From Saccoglossus kowalevskii (Eukaryota; Hemichordata; Enteropneusta; Harrimaniidae): a stretch of 22,237 nucleotides of DNA. The DNA lies in the NCBI RefSeq assembly GCF_000003605.2, contig NW_003124895.1, positions 143,822 through 166,058 of the forward strand, written 5' to 3'. Every line of letters begins with the position of its first letter. Within the stretch, counting starts at the first letter, position 1. This document shows, in pieces, positions 1 through 10,602 of this stretch. A program made the position numbers and the translations under genes. Below the pieces are notes generated by a model, which searched no databases, was not told the DNA's origin, and saw nothing but the letters and a program-made list of their open reading frames with translations.

Positions 1-1330
1 AAAGTAATTGTTCACAGAATTTGCAGAAATTATTTGAAATCAATAAAAAAAAAGCCGGCAAAATTATGTGTATTCGAATGGCAGTGCTCAATTTCCAGCT
101 ACTGGGATAGCTGTCACAGTTTTTGCAGTTGCTTGATTAAGATTTTATCATCTCGATTTTTTTCTTGAAATTGCTGATAGCTTTATTAATTTGTAGTTGG
201 GGAAATGAAATTGTTGCTTTCAACTGCTTTGTCCAGATGCTCTTCAGTTTCACAACCTTTTTTTTATCATATTTATTAAATTGTTTATATTTATTTCCGA
301 TATTTAATATTACCTTGGGTTTTTTTCTTCACTTTGCTACATTTAACCCTTTTATCAACTCCCAATAATCATTAGGGTGAGATTTTCCAAAATTATCTAT
401 TATTTTTAATATATTGTTTCTAACTGAGAATTTTGCCCATGACGCCCTCTGTGGATGTTTTCGACGGATTTCAATGTTGTCGTTATGAACTGTACACGTC
501 TATAATTAGGGTTACGTTCGTTGTTATTGACACATTAGATCCAAGCTACAGCAACACGCAAACGGATGGACAATAGCTGTAAAACTTGATAACATTGATA
601 ACAAAATATTTTCTCCAATATGTCAAATTTCTCCTACATAAGTGTTATATGTTGTAGTTACTTCGTTACTAGAAGCCTACTCATAATTTCTGTTATTTTG
701 TTAATAAATCACGTGACAATGTGTCTTGGTCATTGTGTACATTCGTTCAGCTATGGTAACCATGGTAACATAAAATAGTATTATTTTGTGTTTTACAATG
801 CCTTATCTTGTGAATATTCACCAAATATTATTAGGATTTTTCAATAAAGCAAAATGTATTTTTTAACGCCCGGATTTAAAAAAAATAATTGAGCAAAAAG
901 CAACGAACCAGTCATAATAGATGACCTTTTCACCCCACCAGCCCCCCATTTGAGATATGATGTTATGGATATATGTTTTGAGGACGAAATTTCATTGAAT
1001 ACAACACGAGCGAGGATGAATGAAATGGATGATGTACTCAAAATTATCGCATGACACTGAAATATCACATGAATTACGCCCTCACCGGACTGATAGTGTG
1101 ACAGTTTCCGGCGTCTCTTGTGTCATGCCTCTTGAGGAGGAAAGCAGCGGAGATTTGCGTCAGTTTGAATTCAAAATACATAGAACTATAATTTCGCAGT
1201 CTTATTATGCTTCTGCATGCCACAAGATCTCGCAAATTGGACTAATAGGCTTATTAACTATTACAGTAAGGAGTCCGTCAACACAGTCCTTGTTATCACC
1301 CTATACTTACACTCATGTGTCTCTATTATG
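1..1330. other. No recognisable gene; AT-rich unique-looking DNA
   Basis: Open frames here are all under about 105 codons and resemble no family I know. The largest (1020-1331, plus) has ordinary composition with no visible domain. Small sites seen: a CGCCCTCTGTGG motif at 443-454, a CACGTGAC motif near 711, and a short direct duplication of ATGGTAAC around 752-767. The part just before 1345 may belong to the LINE remnant that follows, but I see no retrotransposon motif in it. Confidence 0.5.
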
Positions 1331-1344
1331 ATTTTAGGTCAAAA

Positions 1345-2345
1345 TAATATCGAATATTATATTCCAAGTGTTAGACAAGACTGCATGCTAAGCCCAATTA
1401 TGCTGTCGCTCGTACAAGACGGTCGCGTGTAGTGTTATTTTCGATCAAGACTTACTCAAATAGAACATTGTACTGTATGCCGACGATGTCGCACACATTT
1501 CTGACATGGCTATACCCCTTCAGACTCGACTAAATCAACTGCGGAAATTTTGTTCAGGTTGTGGTATGACAGTTAAAACATAAATTATTGGCTTCCGTAG
1601 AGGGCGATAATTATGACAGTAAGAAAGATTGTCCTATGATGGTGTCAAAATAGAATAAGTATTTGATGCGATTTTGTTTTTTGTCAAGACCAAGTTAAAC
1701 CCGGAATACACTAAATCAGGCGAATCAAGGTAACATACGTAATCAGGAAACTACATTTCCTGGTGCGTTTATGATTTGCTTATTCTGTAGTTGTGTCAAT
1801 TATAAATTAAGGGTGTTGATTACCGACCACAAACAAGTTCAGGTCAAATTCTGTAGATTTTGTATTAGGAACAGACGATACAACAGATTCTGCTTCCGTT
1901 CCTGAGTATGGGTGTGTACCACTGACTGTAATATACAGGAAACAATGTTTCAAATATTGGCTTGAACTGCTGAACATGAAACCGTATGGATACCGATTAC
2001 AATGTTATTCTGCGATGAAAAGATGAGAAATAATGATAACGTCAAATGAAAGCACTTCGTTAAAATATGGCATTGTCGCCTGGGCATTGGAGAGGTATGC
2101 CACTGGTATTATTATTCAGAAAATATCAAAATTGGCGCCAAAAATAACAATCCATCGAGATTCCAAACCTATTGCACATTTAAATGTGTTCTAAAGCTAT
2201 TAATATACTAACTTAAATACAGAATCCTTTTTTTTTTCGAGATTTGGATATTTAAAACAAACATTGCAGGACACTGGGAAATACATATAAAGAAGACGAT
2301 TATCATTTTATTTTTGCATGTCATAACTACGATTTCGTATTTTCT
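1345..2345 (+). mobile_element. Decayed LINE (non-LTR retrotransposon) ORF2: reverse transcriptase palm to C-terminus
   Basis: This is the broken second half of a non-LTR retrotransposon polyprotein, which reverse-transcribes its own RNA at a nicked target. In order I read: VRQDCMLSPIM at 1370-1402 (the conserved VRQGC.LSP block, G changed to D); the catalytic LYADDVA at 1473-1490 in a different frame; a thumb-side IIGFRRGR near 1582-1605; FCRF then FVLG at about 1850-1870, joined across a one-base shift; VPLTVIYRKQCFKYWLELLN at 1916-1975 (conserved lP...r..kYWl.lLn pattern); and a terminal EDDYHFIFACHNY at 2292-2330, matching the usual E.E.HF...C..Y ending. Several stops and at least two frameshifts separate these blocks, so it is dead. 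No endonuclease or 3' tail was identified. The match to LINE ORF2 order is strong; the clade (Jockey/I/Nimb-like or another APE-type group) is not settled. Confidence 0.88.
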
Positions 2346-2349
2346 GAAT

Positions 2350-3940
2350 AATCAAAAATAATTAAAAACAAGTACACTTTGTATCAAGCTAAGTTATGTT
2401 GCCCTCTTTCCACCAAGTTTTTTTCTCTGAAATTTCCGCCACTATGACCCTGTGAAAACCGGGTAAAAACAATGTACAAGAACTTAGCATTTGATACGGT
2501 ATTCAAAGTAAATACGCCTTCCTCTGATAGGAGGCGCACTAACAATTGCATATTTCGATGTGTGTGCATTGGCTTACTTCGTCGAGTTCCGTACATCTCA
2601 TGCGTCACAACATGTTAGAATATTTAAAAAAAATGTAAATCATATGGGAACGTTACCGCCTTTAGAAACACTAGTACATTTCAGTTACTTTGTGGACAAA
2701 AAATGGCCAATCTCTGCGCATGTCCTTCTAATGACAATATTAGCGCATGTCTTCTGAATTACGATAATGTTCAATGTCATCTGCACACAAAGTGCATAAT
2801 CTCATTTTGAATTGCACACTGGTGTTATTGTTACGAAAGCTTTTAAAATGTCGTGTTCTATTTTTGAAGGGGTTTTAAAGTCACTCTACTTTTCTGTTGT
2901 GCGCAATGATCTTAATTTCTGCTCTGCAGTCATTTCACTTTCAACTTAAATCTGGAATTTCCCGTAATATATTTTTCTTACCAGTTGTATGTGAGCTTTT
3001 TAATACATGAGAGCTTTTTAATATCATTATCAATGATTTTAGTAATTTATTCGAATTATCTATACTTTTTTGTTCAATTTATTTTACTAGTATTTTTTCA
3101 AGGTTATGTTATGACTAAGTGTTATTTTTTATAGTAGTTTTTGTTTTTATTTAATTGAGATTTCCGCTTGCTAATTACGAATAAATTAAAAATAAGCATT
3201 GATGTATATAACTGAACTCTTGCTTTTTGGTTACGGTATGGTTTGTAATATCAACGTTCCTATGATATATAACAACGGTCATCGTCATGTTCGAATGCGA
3301 GATTCGTGACACCGTACGCAGCGATGTCATGTTTGTTGCTGTTACGCGCATGTTTGTACTTTATGTAAATTATGTTTTAGGCTCGAGGCTCAAGAGTTTT
3401 GCCAATAAAATATACAACACAATTACTAAAAGGTACGTACCCGTTTATTGACGTCATCATTTTAACATTTTTCCCAGTCACCGATTCATCACTACACTAT
3501 AAATATAGCATTATAAAATGCGTAACAATAGTACCAGCTGAATATTTGAACTGACCTCTTGAACAACGCTATTAATCATCAAATATTGAGTGAAACATAT
3601 ACGACTAAAGAAAGGGTACTCCTCTCCATTTACACACTTTGTACATGTTCTTCCTAGATAATACGCCTACTTACAATGTAAGATTACATGTCTCGTCAAT
3701 TCCCTAAGGTACTCATGTACTTGGAAAATATGGGAATGCAAGCTGTGGGAAAAGAAATGCAAGAGATTCAGTGATAGCTGTGACATATATACACCGATGG
3801 TGCAATACTCGTTCTCAGTGACGTAATGACGACGTTAATACTTCCAAATGCCTACTTCTGATAGAATTAAAATAAACTGACATTTTAAGGGTAATTCTTT
3901 TTAGTCATGTTCTCGGGTCATGTTCCATTTTTGTCTGAAG
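2350..3940. other. No gene recognised; AT-rich intergenic DNA
   Basis: Only short open frames (65-75 codons) without recognisable domains are present. There is one TGACGTCA palindrome at 3449-3456. A short stretch around 3347-3420 has an AATAAA (in GCCAATAAAATATA) and a TGTTACG...ACAACA look reminiscent of an LTR edge, but no matching partner, primer-binding site or target duplication was found. Confidence 0.5.
2993..3023. repeat. Small direct duplication, 13-bp unit spaced 18 bp
   Basis: GAGCTTTTTAATA occurs at 2993-3005 and again at 3011-3023. It is a local duplication in AT-rich DNA, likely slippage; no function is suggested. Confidence 0.6.
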
Positions 3941-3945
3941 CAATA

Positions 3946-4197
3946 TCATCCTAAACCATATCCCGTTAAAATGAAAATATCATTGAATGCTGCCGGTGAA
4001 GTTACACACACTGGTATAGCGTAGCGCCCACATACGAGACCCCCTTTCCGGATGCATGTGACTAAACAAAGCGTGGAACTTTGCAACAGTTGGTTACATG
4101 TGCTTGACTGTGTAAACGCCAGAACAATTGGGAAAAAACGAGAGGCGGTATGACTAAAAAAACATTTCGGCCTCCCATTCACGCCAATCCAATACAT
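3946..4197 (-). CDS. Possible short minus-strand ORF, 83 codons, unknown
   Basis: I do not recognise this product. It begins MYWIGVNGRPKC and is moderately cysteine-rich, with a hydrophobic patch (FFPIVLAF) near residues 21-28. Its only support beyond length is context: a canonical TATA-type box lies on the same strand about 125-130 bp upstream of the ATG. Against it, an out-of-frame ATG lies just before the chosen start and would give a 16-codon peptide overlapping it. The codon use is not clearly gene-like, and nothing downstream resembles a further exon. It may equally be a chance ORF or the edge of an unidentified repeat. Confidence 0.15.
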   Translation of the reverse strand: MYWIGVNGRPKCFFSHTASRFFPIVLAFTQSSTCNQLLQSSTLCLVTCIRKGGLVCGRYAIPVCVTSPAAFNDIFILTGYGLG

Positions 4198-4320
4198 GGC
4201 TCATCCGGGGTATTTTGAAGTCTTCTTTGGACTGTTCAGACTGTTGCTACGCAATATAATCTGCACGGTTGATGTATGTCAACTGCGTTGCTGCTTCTGT
4301 TCACGTCCGCAATGAGAACA

Positions 4321-4329
4321 CCTTTTATA
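4321..4329 (-). promoter_or_regulatory. TATA-box-like site TATAAAAGG facing the 3946-4197 ORF
   Basis: On the minus strand the bases read TATAAAAGG, a good match to the metazoan TATA consensus. Initiation would be expected about 30 bp downstream (near 4295), leaving roughly 100 bases of leader before the ORF. In AT-rich DNA such a match can occur by chance, and no transcript evidence is available. Confidence 0.25.
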
Positions 4330-4339
4330 CAGAGCAAAT

Positions 4340-7300
4340 CTTATGTCATTTCCGTTTTTAATAGAAGAATGTATAACCGTTTTTAGGTATTATTATCAAA
4401 GCACATCACCAAATCAATGATTCTTATCTGAAAATGATTTTTTTTAAATATTGAATAATGTTATGCATGATTCATTTATTGCTCCCTGCACCCTACCCCA
4501 TTAATCTTGTCAACATTTTGAATTTGACGACCAGCATGACTGCTGCGTGTCTGCAAATAGTTGAAACATTTAAACCATAAATATACCAATCAACACAACG
4601 CCGCGTGATCTTTTCAAAAAAGAAAAAAAAAGATGTAAAACACGAACACTTTGAAAGTCATCAATCTTCCCCGTATTGCAGTGATCTACACTGGCCATTT
4701 AAGTACCATAATCGTCGTTCCGCGGAATGTTCGGTGGCTGGCGTGTACATAGCAACCAGATCAGATTCCGACGTTTCATTCACTTGATCATATGAGATAC
4801 CCAATGCAGCGAATCAAGGAAACGCACAACGATCGTCTCTTGCCAGGAAGTGTAATGTTAATTACAAAAAATGAACTGTATTTTAGATAAATAAAGACGA
4901 TACATTTTTTCCTGTCGATATATGCAATGTTGTATTAGTCCTGTGTTTGACAACATCTGACATACATGCCATTGTAACAATTTGATATGAGGTTGCCATG
5001 GAGACATACTTGTTGTGTATGTAACAGCGAGTGGCAGTCTCTAAGTGTATCGTCACAATACGCGATGCGGGATCTCGTTTCATTCCAGAAAACTCACACA
5101 ACACGTTGTTACACTAAAAGAGAAATACTCAAATTTATTCTTCTCATTAACAAAATATCCGAACATCAAAAATGGTCCATTGTACGTTTCATTCTTGTAA
5201 TCACAAAATCGTGAACACGGCCTTGACTACCGAATGCTTGCCACCCGAGGCATACTCTGTACTGTTCGATTAAGATAGCGCAGTCGTTTTACTTCAATCG
5301 TTCAGGAGAGAGAACTTCAGAAATAAGCAGTTCAGCGAAAGTGGAATCCCTGTATTCTGCAAAAAACAGAGGATCTTTCTTATTCAGTGTCACGTAAAGC
5401 TGGTTGATAGTAATTTAGTGATTATGGATCAGAAGAAGTTCTTGATGAAAAAAATCCAGACATTTTGTTTAAAATGGTCTTGTTTAAAACATGGCCACCA
5501 ATTACGCAAGAATGATATCCTTAACCGTGATTACATAGCTGAAAAACACCATTACATTGTGTAATAATTTATCACTACTGAAAGTAGCGTACAAGTTTAT
5601 AAAAGTTCAGTATTATTATATACAGCTTTAAAGGAAAAACTATATATATTTCATCTCAAAACATTTTTACAATTTAGTAGAGATAACTGGAGATTTCATT
5701 TTTCCATTTTCCCTAGCTGTACAAAATCATATACCTTAGATAACAGGGACTTGCATTCCCTGTCTGAGCCATAAAATAATCCAACTTCCTGTGTGCAACA
5801 TGGATTATAATTTTCAGCACATTTAATCAATCCCATTAATGCATATAACTGCTAAATTTAGCATCTGATACATTTTTGGCTGTAAGCAACTTGCGCTATT
5901 TTATAAGTTTCATATTCACATTTGTCACAGTATAACGGATGGACCAGTCTGAAACGGTTCTAACTGATGGATATACAAGACAAACTCGAGAGCCTGGCGT
6001 GCATCTTAGACTGATCGTGGTTCACCTCGAATACTGATTTATTAGTATTCGGTGATTTGGCACCCTACGACACTGTTAACTCAAATACAGCCGAATTCAC
6101 GGCACTGCATGACGATGCTCAGCTATATCTGATAGCTGCTACATGTATTACAGTACATATATTGACATGCCAAAGGCTTCAAACAAACCTTTGGTCGACA
6201 CTTCAACTTTAAGTGGCTGGAAGCAGAATCTGTTACGGAATTGGCGCCAGACATGCATTATTCTGGGCTCTTTGCAGCATATTGAGTTTTGTGATTGGGA
6301 AGTCATATAATAACGGCGTTACAGTATTCCAGTTTGTATAAACAAGCTCAGTAAGTCACTTTAGGCAAGTTTCTGGAGATAAATACTAACGCATTCGGCC
6401 TATACGTCTAACGTTGAAATAACTTGTGCTGATAATATGTTTAATGAACTGGAGAGTGTGTGATTCCGAAGGTGCTTGCAGACGAGTCAATGATTGTAGA
6501 TTGTATGTGGGTTCTACAACAAGACTTGGAATGCAATCAAATTCGGATCCAGTGTAAGTGCATGATCTACGATTGCGCACCGCACTCTAGGTTAAGTAGA
6601 TTGTTTGATTGTCTGTTCTAAGTATACCACGATTTAGTATTTATCTAACTCAAACCTCAAACGAAAAACATGAACGATTTCATTTCTTTTATGACATGAT
6701 GATTTCAAACCTTCATTTGTGTTTGACAATGCTATCTTACGCCTTCCATTGTGTGTGTACTAGGATTAATATCATATTTATAGCATTGTATACGTATACG
6801 AACTTGAAACACCACATTACAATAACATGAGTGACACACATAGTAGATTATATTATCAAGTGAGTGAACAAACAGCAACAAACCAAAAGGTATTTTGAAA
6901 CAAGTGAACGCTTATTCTTGTTTAAATGTGTCACCCACCAAAATAAATAAAATAGATAGATTGTGAATACAAAGGGGAATTCTAATTATACTTACCGTTT
7001 GCCAAAGTATGTAACTCGTTAGACCTATACATTAAATCACAGAATCAATAATGTCAATTAAGACCTACGGGTCGATAACGTATAGATTTACTATAGAATA
7101 TATAATTTGCAAATGCTTAAACATTTCTGTTCCATAGACGCCCATCCAACCTATGTAGTCAGTAAGAGAGCAACATCCTTTTCGGCTACCTATATTGTTT
7201 GGTATTTTTTCCCGCGAGAGATATGGAGTATTTTGTATGTTTTCACCAGAAGCGTAATAATGAAAACTACTAATGAACACATCTTACTTCTTTCGATTGT

Positions 7301-8160
7301 TAACAAATTCACAAGTTAAATCTCAACAGAAGTTTCAGCATCACTGCAGACTCTTATTGCTGCGTTGCGATTACGATAGTAGCAATGAATTATTGCATAC
7401 ATTGAAGTGAGAGGAGGTATATCACTGTCTTGCACAAGGTAGAACGCTACTCAGAGGTGATAACTGACACATACAATTAACTGCTTTAATATAAATTCAA
7501 ATTTTCTATGTAATATCACAATTACTAGTACTTAGTCAATGTATATGCTATTTCTGAAATGGTGATTTTGTGTTTATTTCATGACGACTTTATGATGATA
7601 GTGTTCATGTTATTGTTGTCAGGATGCTGGCAACAGAGATATATATGATTATACTTAACAAATGTTTACTAAATAATATTTATGTCAAACATTGCGATAA
7701 CTTATATTTCTTACAAAAATAGAAATATATACTGTCCTAGTGTTTAGTCATGGCATCAAATGTTTTCGTTGTTTTAAAATCAAAATGAACACTGAACTAT
7801 CTAGAATTGGATTAATATGTCGATTAAGTAAATTCTGTATTAGAAATTAACTTGTGAATGGTTCACACAATCAACTAAATGTTCACATATGTTACGTAAT
7901 ACTATATGATATATAGTTGATTTCTGTCTACACATGTCTTTTAATTTATACTAGACTTAAAAGCCTTTTCGGATTTGACGACGCCAGCTTAAGAATAAAA
8001 CGTCAAAATACACTGGTTTATATTGCTCATGAATTATTGAACGGTTATTAGACGACGAGTCAAATGATCAAAACAGAGAAAAGAGAATGTTAACAGACGG
8101 CCTCCAATAAATCCAATGACGATATCATACGATTAAACGGAACGTATTTTTTTTATTTCA
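4340..8160. other. Long stretch without a recognisable gene
   Basis: All open frames are 60-75 codons and unrelated to families I know. Overlapping frames on opposite strands at 4883-5214 and 7065-7319 look like chance. The stretch 5930-6380 is slightly less AT-rich and could conceivably be a decayed repeat, but I found no secure motif. No tRNA, CRISPR-like array or clear terminal inverted repeat was seen. Confidence 0.5.
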
Positions 8161-8167
8161 CGCATAT

Positions 8168-8383
8168 CTACGGGAGTTGTATAACGTCGCTTGAGTCGAT
8201 CATCGCCGTAAAAGCTATCTCCTCAAGATGACACACCATTGAGATTACGTCATTGTTGATGCTGACAGAAACGTTAAGCATAGATGATTCTTCATTGCGC
8301 AGACTCACTTCAGACGCGTTGTTAGTGAATAACGCCACTGACAAATAAAAAAAGTACCAAACGACGGTAAAACGTGCCTTCAT
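8168..8383 (-). CDS. Possible first exon or small secreted protein with signal peptide, 71 codons
   Basis: The minus-strand frame starts MKARFTVVWYFFYLSVALF, a textbook signal peptide layout: a basic N-terminus then about 14 hydrophobic residues. A polar region with possible N-glycosylation sites (NNAS, NVSV) and the stretch VISMVCHL follows, faintly like an immunoglobulin-type strand, though one cysteine is no proof. It ends at TAG. A GT (CCCGTAGAT) directly at the stop could be a splice donor, so this may be a first exon. On the same strand, an AAAATAAAAG TATA-like sequence and a CACGTG E-box lie about 25-70 bp upstream. An earlier overlapping ATG (out of frame, near 8429) counts against efficient use of this start. 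No downstream exon was identified, and a signal-peptide-like N-terminus can arise by chance in AT-rich DNA. Confidence 0.25.
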   Translation of the reverse strand: MKARFTVVWYFFYLSVALFTNNASEVSLRNEESSMLNVSVSINNDVISMVCHLEEIAFTAMIDSSDVIQLP

Positions 8384-9070
8384 AACAGATCACAACAGCA
8401 TTCCACTTGTTCCACGTGTTGAAAAACGTCATGTTTGCGTCTCTTTTATTTTTAGTAAATCAGCCCAGTCGGGAATAATCACGTGTACCACTAGTGTTTA
8501 ATGTCAAACATGATATCTCAAACCTTCGGCATAGATGTCTCGTTTTACTCGGAGCTATATATAAAACCGATGATTTGCGTATTGATTTACATACCTGTTC
8601 ATGCATGTTTGTTTTTTTCTCTATCAATTGAATAAAAGATATATAGCATTGCTCGTACGTATATTTAAACGAAAACCACCAGCCCGTAAGTGATTGCTTC
8701 CCTAAATAATCAGATAAACCCAAACATGTTGTAGGAAACAGAGCACCGCTTTGAGACTAGATGTCGTCGGATGTCTCATGTCTGTGATGTGGCTCTATCT
8801 ATGCTTCGGTGCTGGCTAAATTGTATCTAATAGTACTTTTTTACATCCAGCTGGATAATTGTATGAATTGATTGCGAACAAACGCGCATATTTTTATTTC
8901 TGCGATGTGTACTCGTGGTCCATTTCATCAACATCTCATTGTAGTATATTACAGGGGCGCTCAACGGCGGCAAACAACATGTATTTTATTGCATAAGTGC
9001 TATGCTCAATACACAACTACAAAGGTTTCTAAAATCACTTGTAACGCAAAATAAGACTGTTAATACAAAC
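8384..9070. other. No gene recognised between the 8.2-kb ORF and the LINE-associated region
   Basis: This stretch has a possible upstream regulatory segment for the minus-strand ORF at 8168-8383 (CACGTG near 8413, T-rich tract near 8445). It also has two short ORFs (8460-8723 minus, 8872-9054 plus) with no recognisable domains. No repeat ends were found. Confidence 0.45.
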
Positions 9071-9080
9071 CATATAGATT

Positions 9081-9125
9081 ATAAAATACTTTATTGTCCC
9101 AAGTGGAGATTACCATGTCCCACCC
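9081..9125 (-). mobile_element. Retroelement 3'-tail-like fragment ending in AATAAAGTA
   Basis: Read on the minus strand, the bases run GGGACATGGTAATCTCCACT then TGGGACAATAAAGTATTTTA. This resembles a 3' end common to many aquatic-animal LINEs and SINEs: a short stem of GGGAC...GTCCC type, then AATAAAGTAT and a simple tail. The assignment rests on remembered resemblance, and no attached coding remnant was found on this strand. It could be an orphan SINE or LINE tail. Confidence 0.35.
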
Positions 9126-9408
9126 AAGCAGCGCTACACAGGATAAACAGTAACTGTATAACAATACGCAATACATAAACGTTCTCACGACAGTTCCTGA
9201 CAAACTTAACGGTTTCTACCTGAAATTGCAAACCATTCTTGAATTGTTGTATGGAAATGCAGCGTTAAATTTCTACTCTAACCATGGATGTAGGAATTAT
9301 TGCGGGGGGATTGATTGTAGACATTTTTCACATCCATCAACTTGAAGTTGGAAAGGTTTCGTACTACATATATACGCCATATACAAGATTGGGCTCAATA
9401 CAACTATT

Positions 9409-10045
9409 TTGCCATATCGATTAGTATGGTTTTTCCTTGTTCTGAGTTACGCAACTATCGGTGTTGATTGCCTAGTAATTAGTTTAAATCTGCCTTTAGA
9501 ATATTGGCTGGAGCATTTACATTTAAACCCGGAGGTCACGACAAAGAAAGGTTGCCTTTCAACTGCAAGGACAACGCTATTTGTTTGCGCAAATTTACCC
9601 GTCAATCATAACGCATATATATGTATACTGTTGTAAAACTTAATCCAGGCCCTCGCTAGAGAACCTACACGAAATATTTGAATACATGAAAACACTGAAC
9701 AAATAGGTGGGTGAAATGAAAGCGCAAATTGGCGTAGTTGAAATAGCACTAGACGAGGTTAAACGTACAGTCGATGAAAGCATGGCCAAGCTTGTATTGA
9801 AGAGAAAGCTAGTGGACTTCAAAAGGAGATAATATTATTGAGATGACGCGGAAATGAGAGATCATCAATAGTAAAGAAGAAGGCTATGATGAATCATGTG
9901 AGGAATCTAGGTGGACAGTGAAGAGAAGATGAAGATATAAAAGGATATAGACAAAATGATATAGATAAAAAGACAGACATATCGTGGCGATGTTTCGTAG
10001 ATTCAAAAACATATTATCCAGAAGAATTTAATTAAAATGTATGAG
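9409..10045 (+). mobile_element. Decayed LINE ORF1: hydrophobic leader, 2A-like motif, coiled coil, RRM-like end
   Basis: ORF1 proteins of such LINEs bind the element RNA. The order seen is: an open frame from 9409 with hydrophobic segments, ending YICILL at 9636; the 2A-like VKLNPGP at 9633-9653 in a shifted frame; a helical, charged heptad-like stretch at 9662-9832 containing HEIFEYMKTLNK, then after a stop MKAQIGVVEIALDEVKRTVD, typical of an ORF1 coiled coil; acidic KEEGYDESCEES near 9875-9908 in another frame; and KDRHIVAMFRRFKN at 9969-10010, which matches the 'r.ivakF.rfk.re' strand of the L1-type ORF1 RRM. At least three frame changes and several stops show it is dead. The motif order strongly supports an L1/Tx1-like ORF1. 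The 9409-9632 part is included because a hydrophobic leader normally precedes the 2A motif in such proteins, and is less certain. Confidence 0.75.
9633..9653 (+). other. 2A-like (NPGP) ribosome-skipping motif, degraded
   Basis: Codons read V-K-L-N-P-G-P. The 2A consensus is D-(V/I)-x-x-N-P-G-P, where the ribosome fails to form the final Gly-Pro bond. The last five residues, LNPGP, fit well. The upstream Asp and the usual LLL.GD leader are lost or out of frame: the preceding frame ends C-I-L-L and is offset. 2A-like motifs are known at the N-termini of some invertebrate non-LTR retrotransposon proteins, which matches the ORF1 remnant that follows. Confidence 0.6.
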
Positions 10046-10370
10046 AATATTTGTTGACGTGGAATGTCAACTGTGCGATTTGAACTTCATTAACTATTGT
10101 CAACAATTTGAGATATTCTGTCTGTCGAAAACTAGTCAATGCGAGACGATATTATAAATTTTTTTTTTCACAAGCAATAGGCAACAGTAAAGAGGGTGCG
10201 ACGGACATAACCGAGCGGTTATGAGTGATGTAATATTTTTTGTTTTTATTCTGAGGGTTCTTTCATGATAGACACTCAATATTTTGTTGGGTCAAATGTC
10301 TATGTTGATAGAATCAATGCCTTCTTACTTCCTGAATGTATGTTAGCTGAATACTACATTTAACAATAAA
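10046..10370. other. No gene recognised
   Basis: AT-rich DNA after the ORF1 remnant. Translation shows no continuation of the ORF1 RRM or start of an endonuclease that I can recognise. The LINE may have been interrupted here, or the sequence may be too decayed. Confidence 0.4.
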
Positions 10371-10374
10371 AATG

Positions 10375-10602
10375 TTATTCCAATGCCAGTATTGGGCGAC
10401 GGCGTACTAGGCTGTCTGAGTGCATATTTTGTAGTATCCTCGCAATAACCCCATTATTATACATCTTTTTCCCGTCCAAGGATACATCCTTAGTAAAATA
10501 AAATCCATTTCGCTTCAGTATGCTCACTCCAGCGGTGAATGCTGGAGTAGATACCGTTAGGAAGAAAGCAATGAACTTTTTAAATATTTTTGATTGTGAC
10601 AT
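10375..10602 (-). CDS. Possible small membrane protein or first exon, 75 codons, unknown
   Basis: The frame starts MSQSKIFKKFIAFFLTVSTP: a short basic N-terminus followed by a hydrophobic stretch of about 15 residues, so it could be a signal peptide or a type II anchor. A basic, polar tail ending SLVRRRPILALE follows. The start context has A at -3. Upstream on the same strand is an AGAGGGCGG element (plus strand 10674-10682) and a GATATAAAC sequence near 10729. I recognise no domain, there is no clear splice donor at its end, and no AATAAA is seen shortly downstream on this strand. It sits between LINE pieces, so it could be chance or unidentified transposon sequence. Confidence 0.2.
   Translation of the reverse strand: MSQSKIFKKFIAFFLTVSTPAFTAGVSILKRNGFYFTKDVSLDGKKMYNNGVIARILQNMHSDSLVRRRPILALE

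Noticed and set aside
3340-3425. LTR-like edge: TGTTACG, an AATAAA and an ACAACA end
   Set aside because: No second copy, target duplication or primer-binding site, and the bounded span is too short for an LTR.
3946-4200. Plus-strand translation of the same stretch looks partly protein-like (KMKISLNAAGEVTHTG)
   Set aside because: It is broken by stops and resembles no family I can name; kept only as a note for a database search.
5930-6380. Possible decayed LINE endonuclease (a VFGDL resembling GDFN near 6047)
   Set aside because: No other endonuclease motif (SDH, ordered downstream blocks) could be placed, so the match is not above chance.
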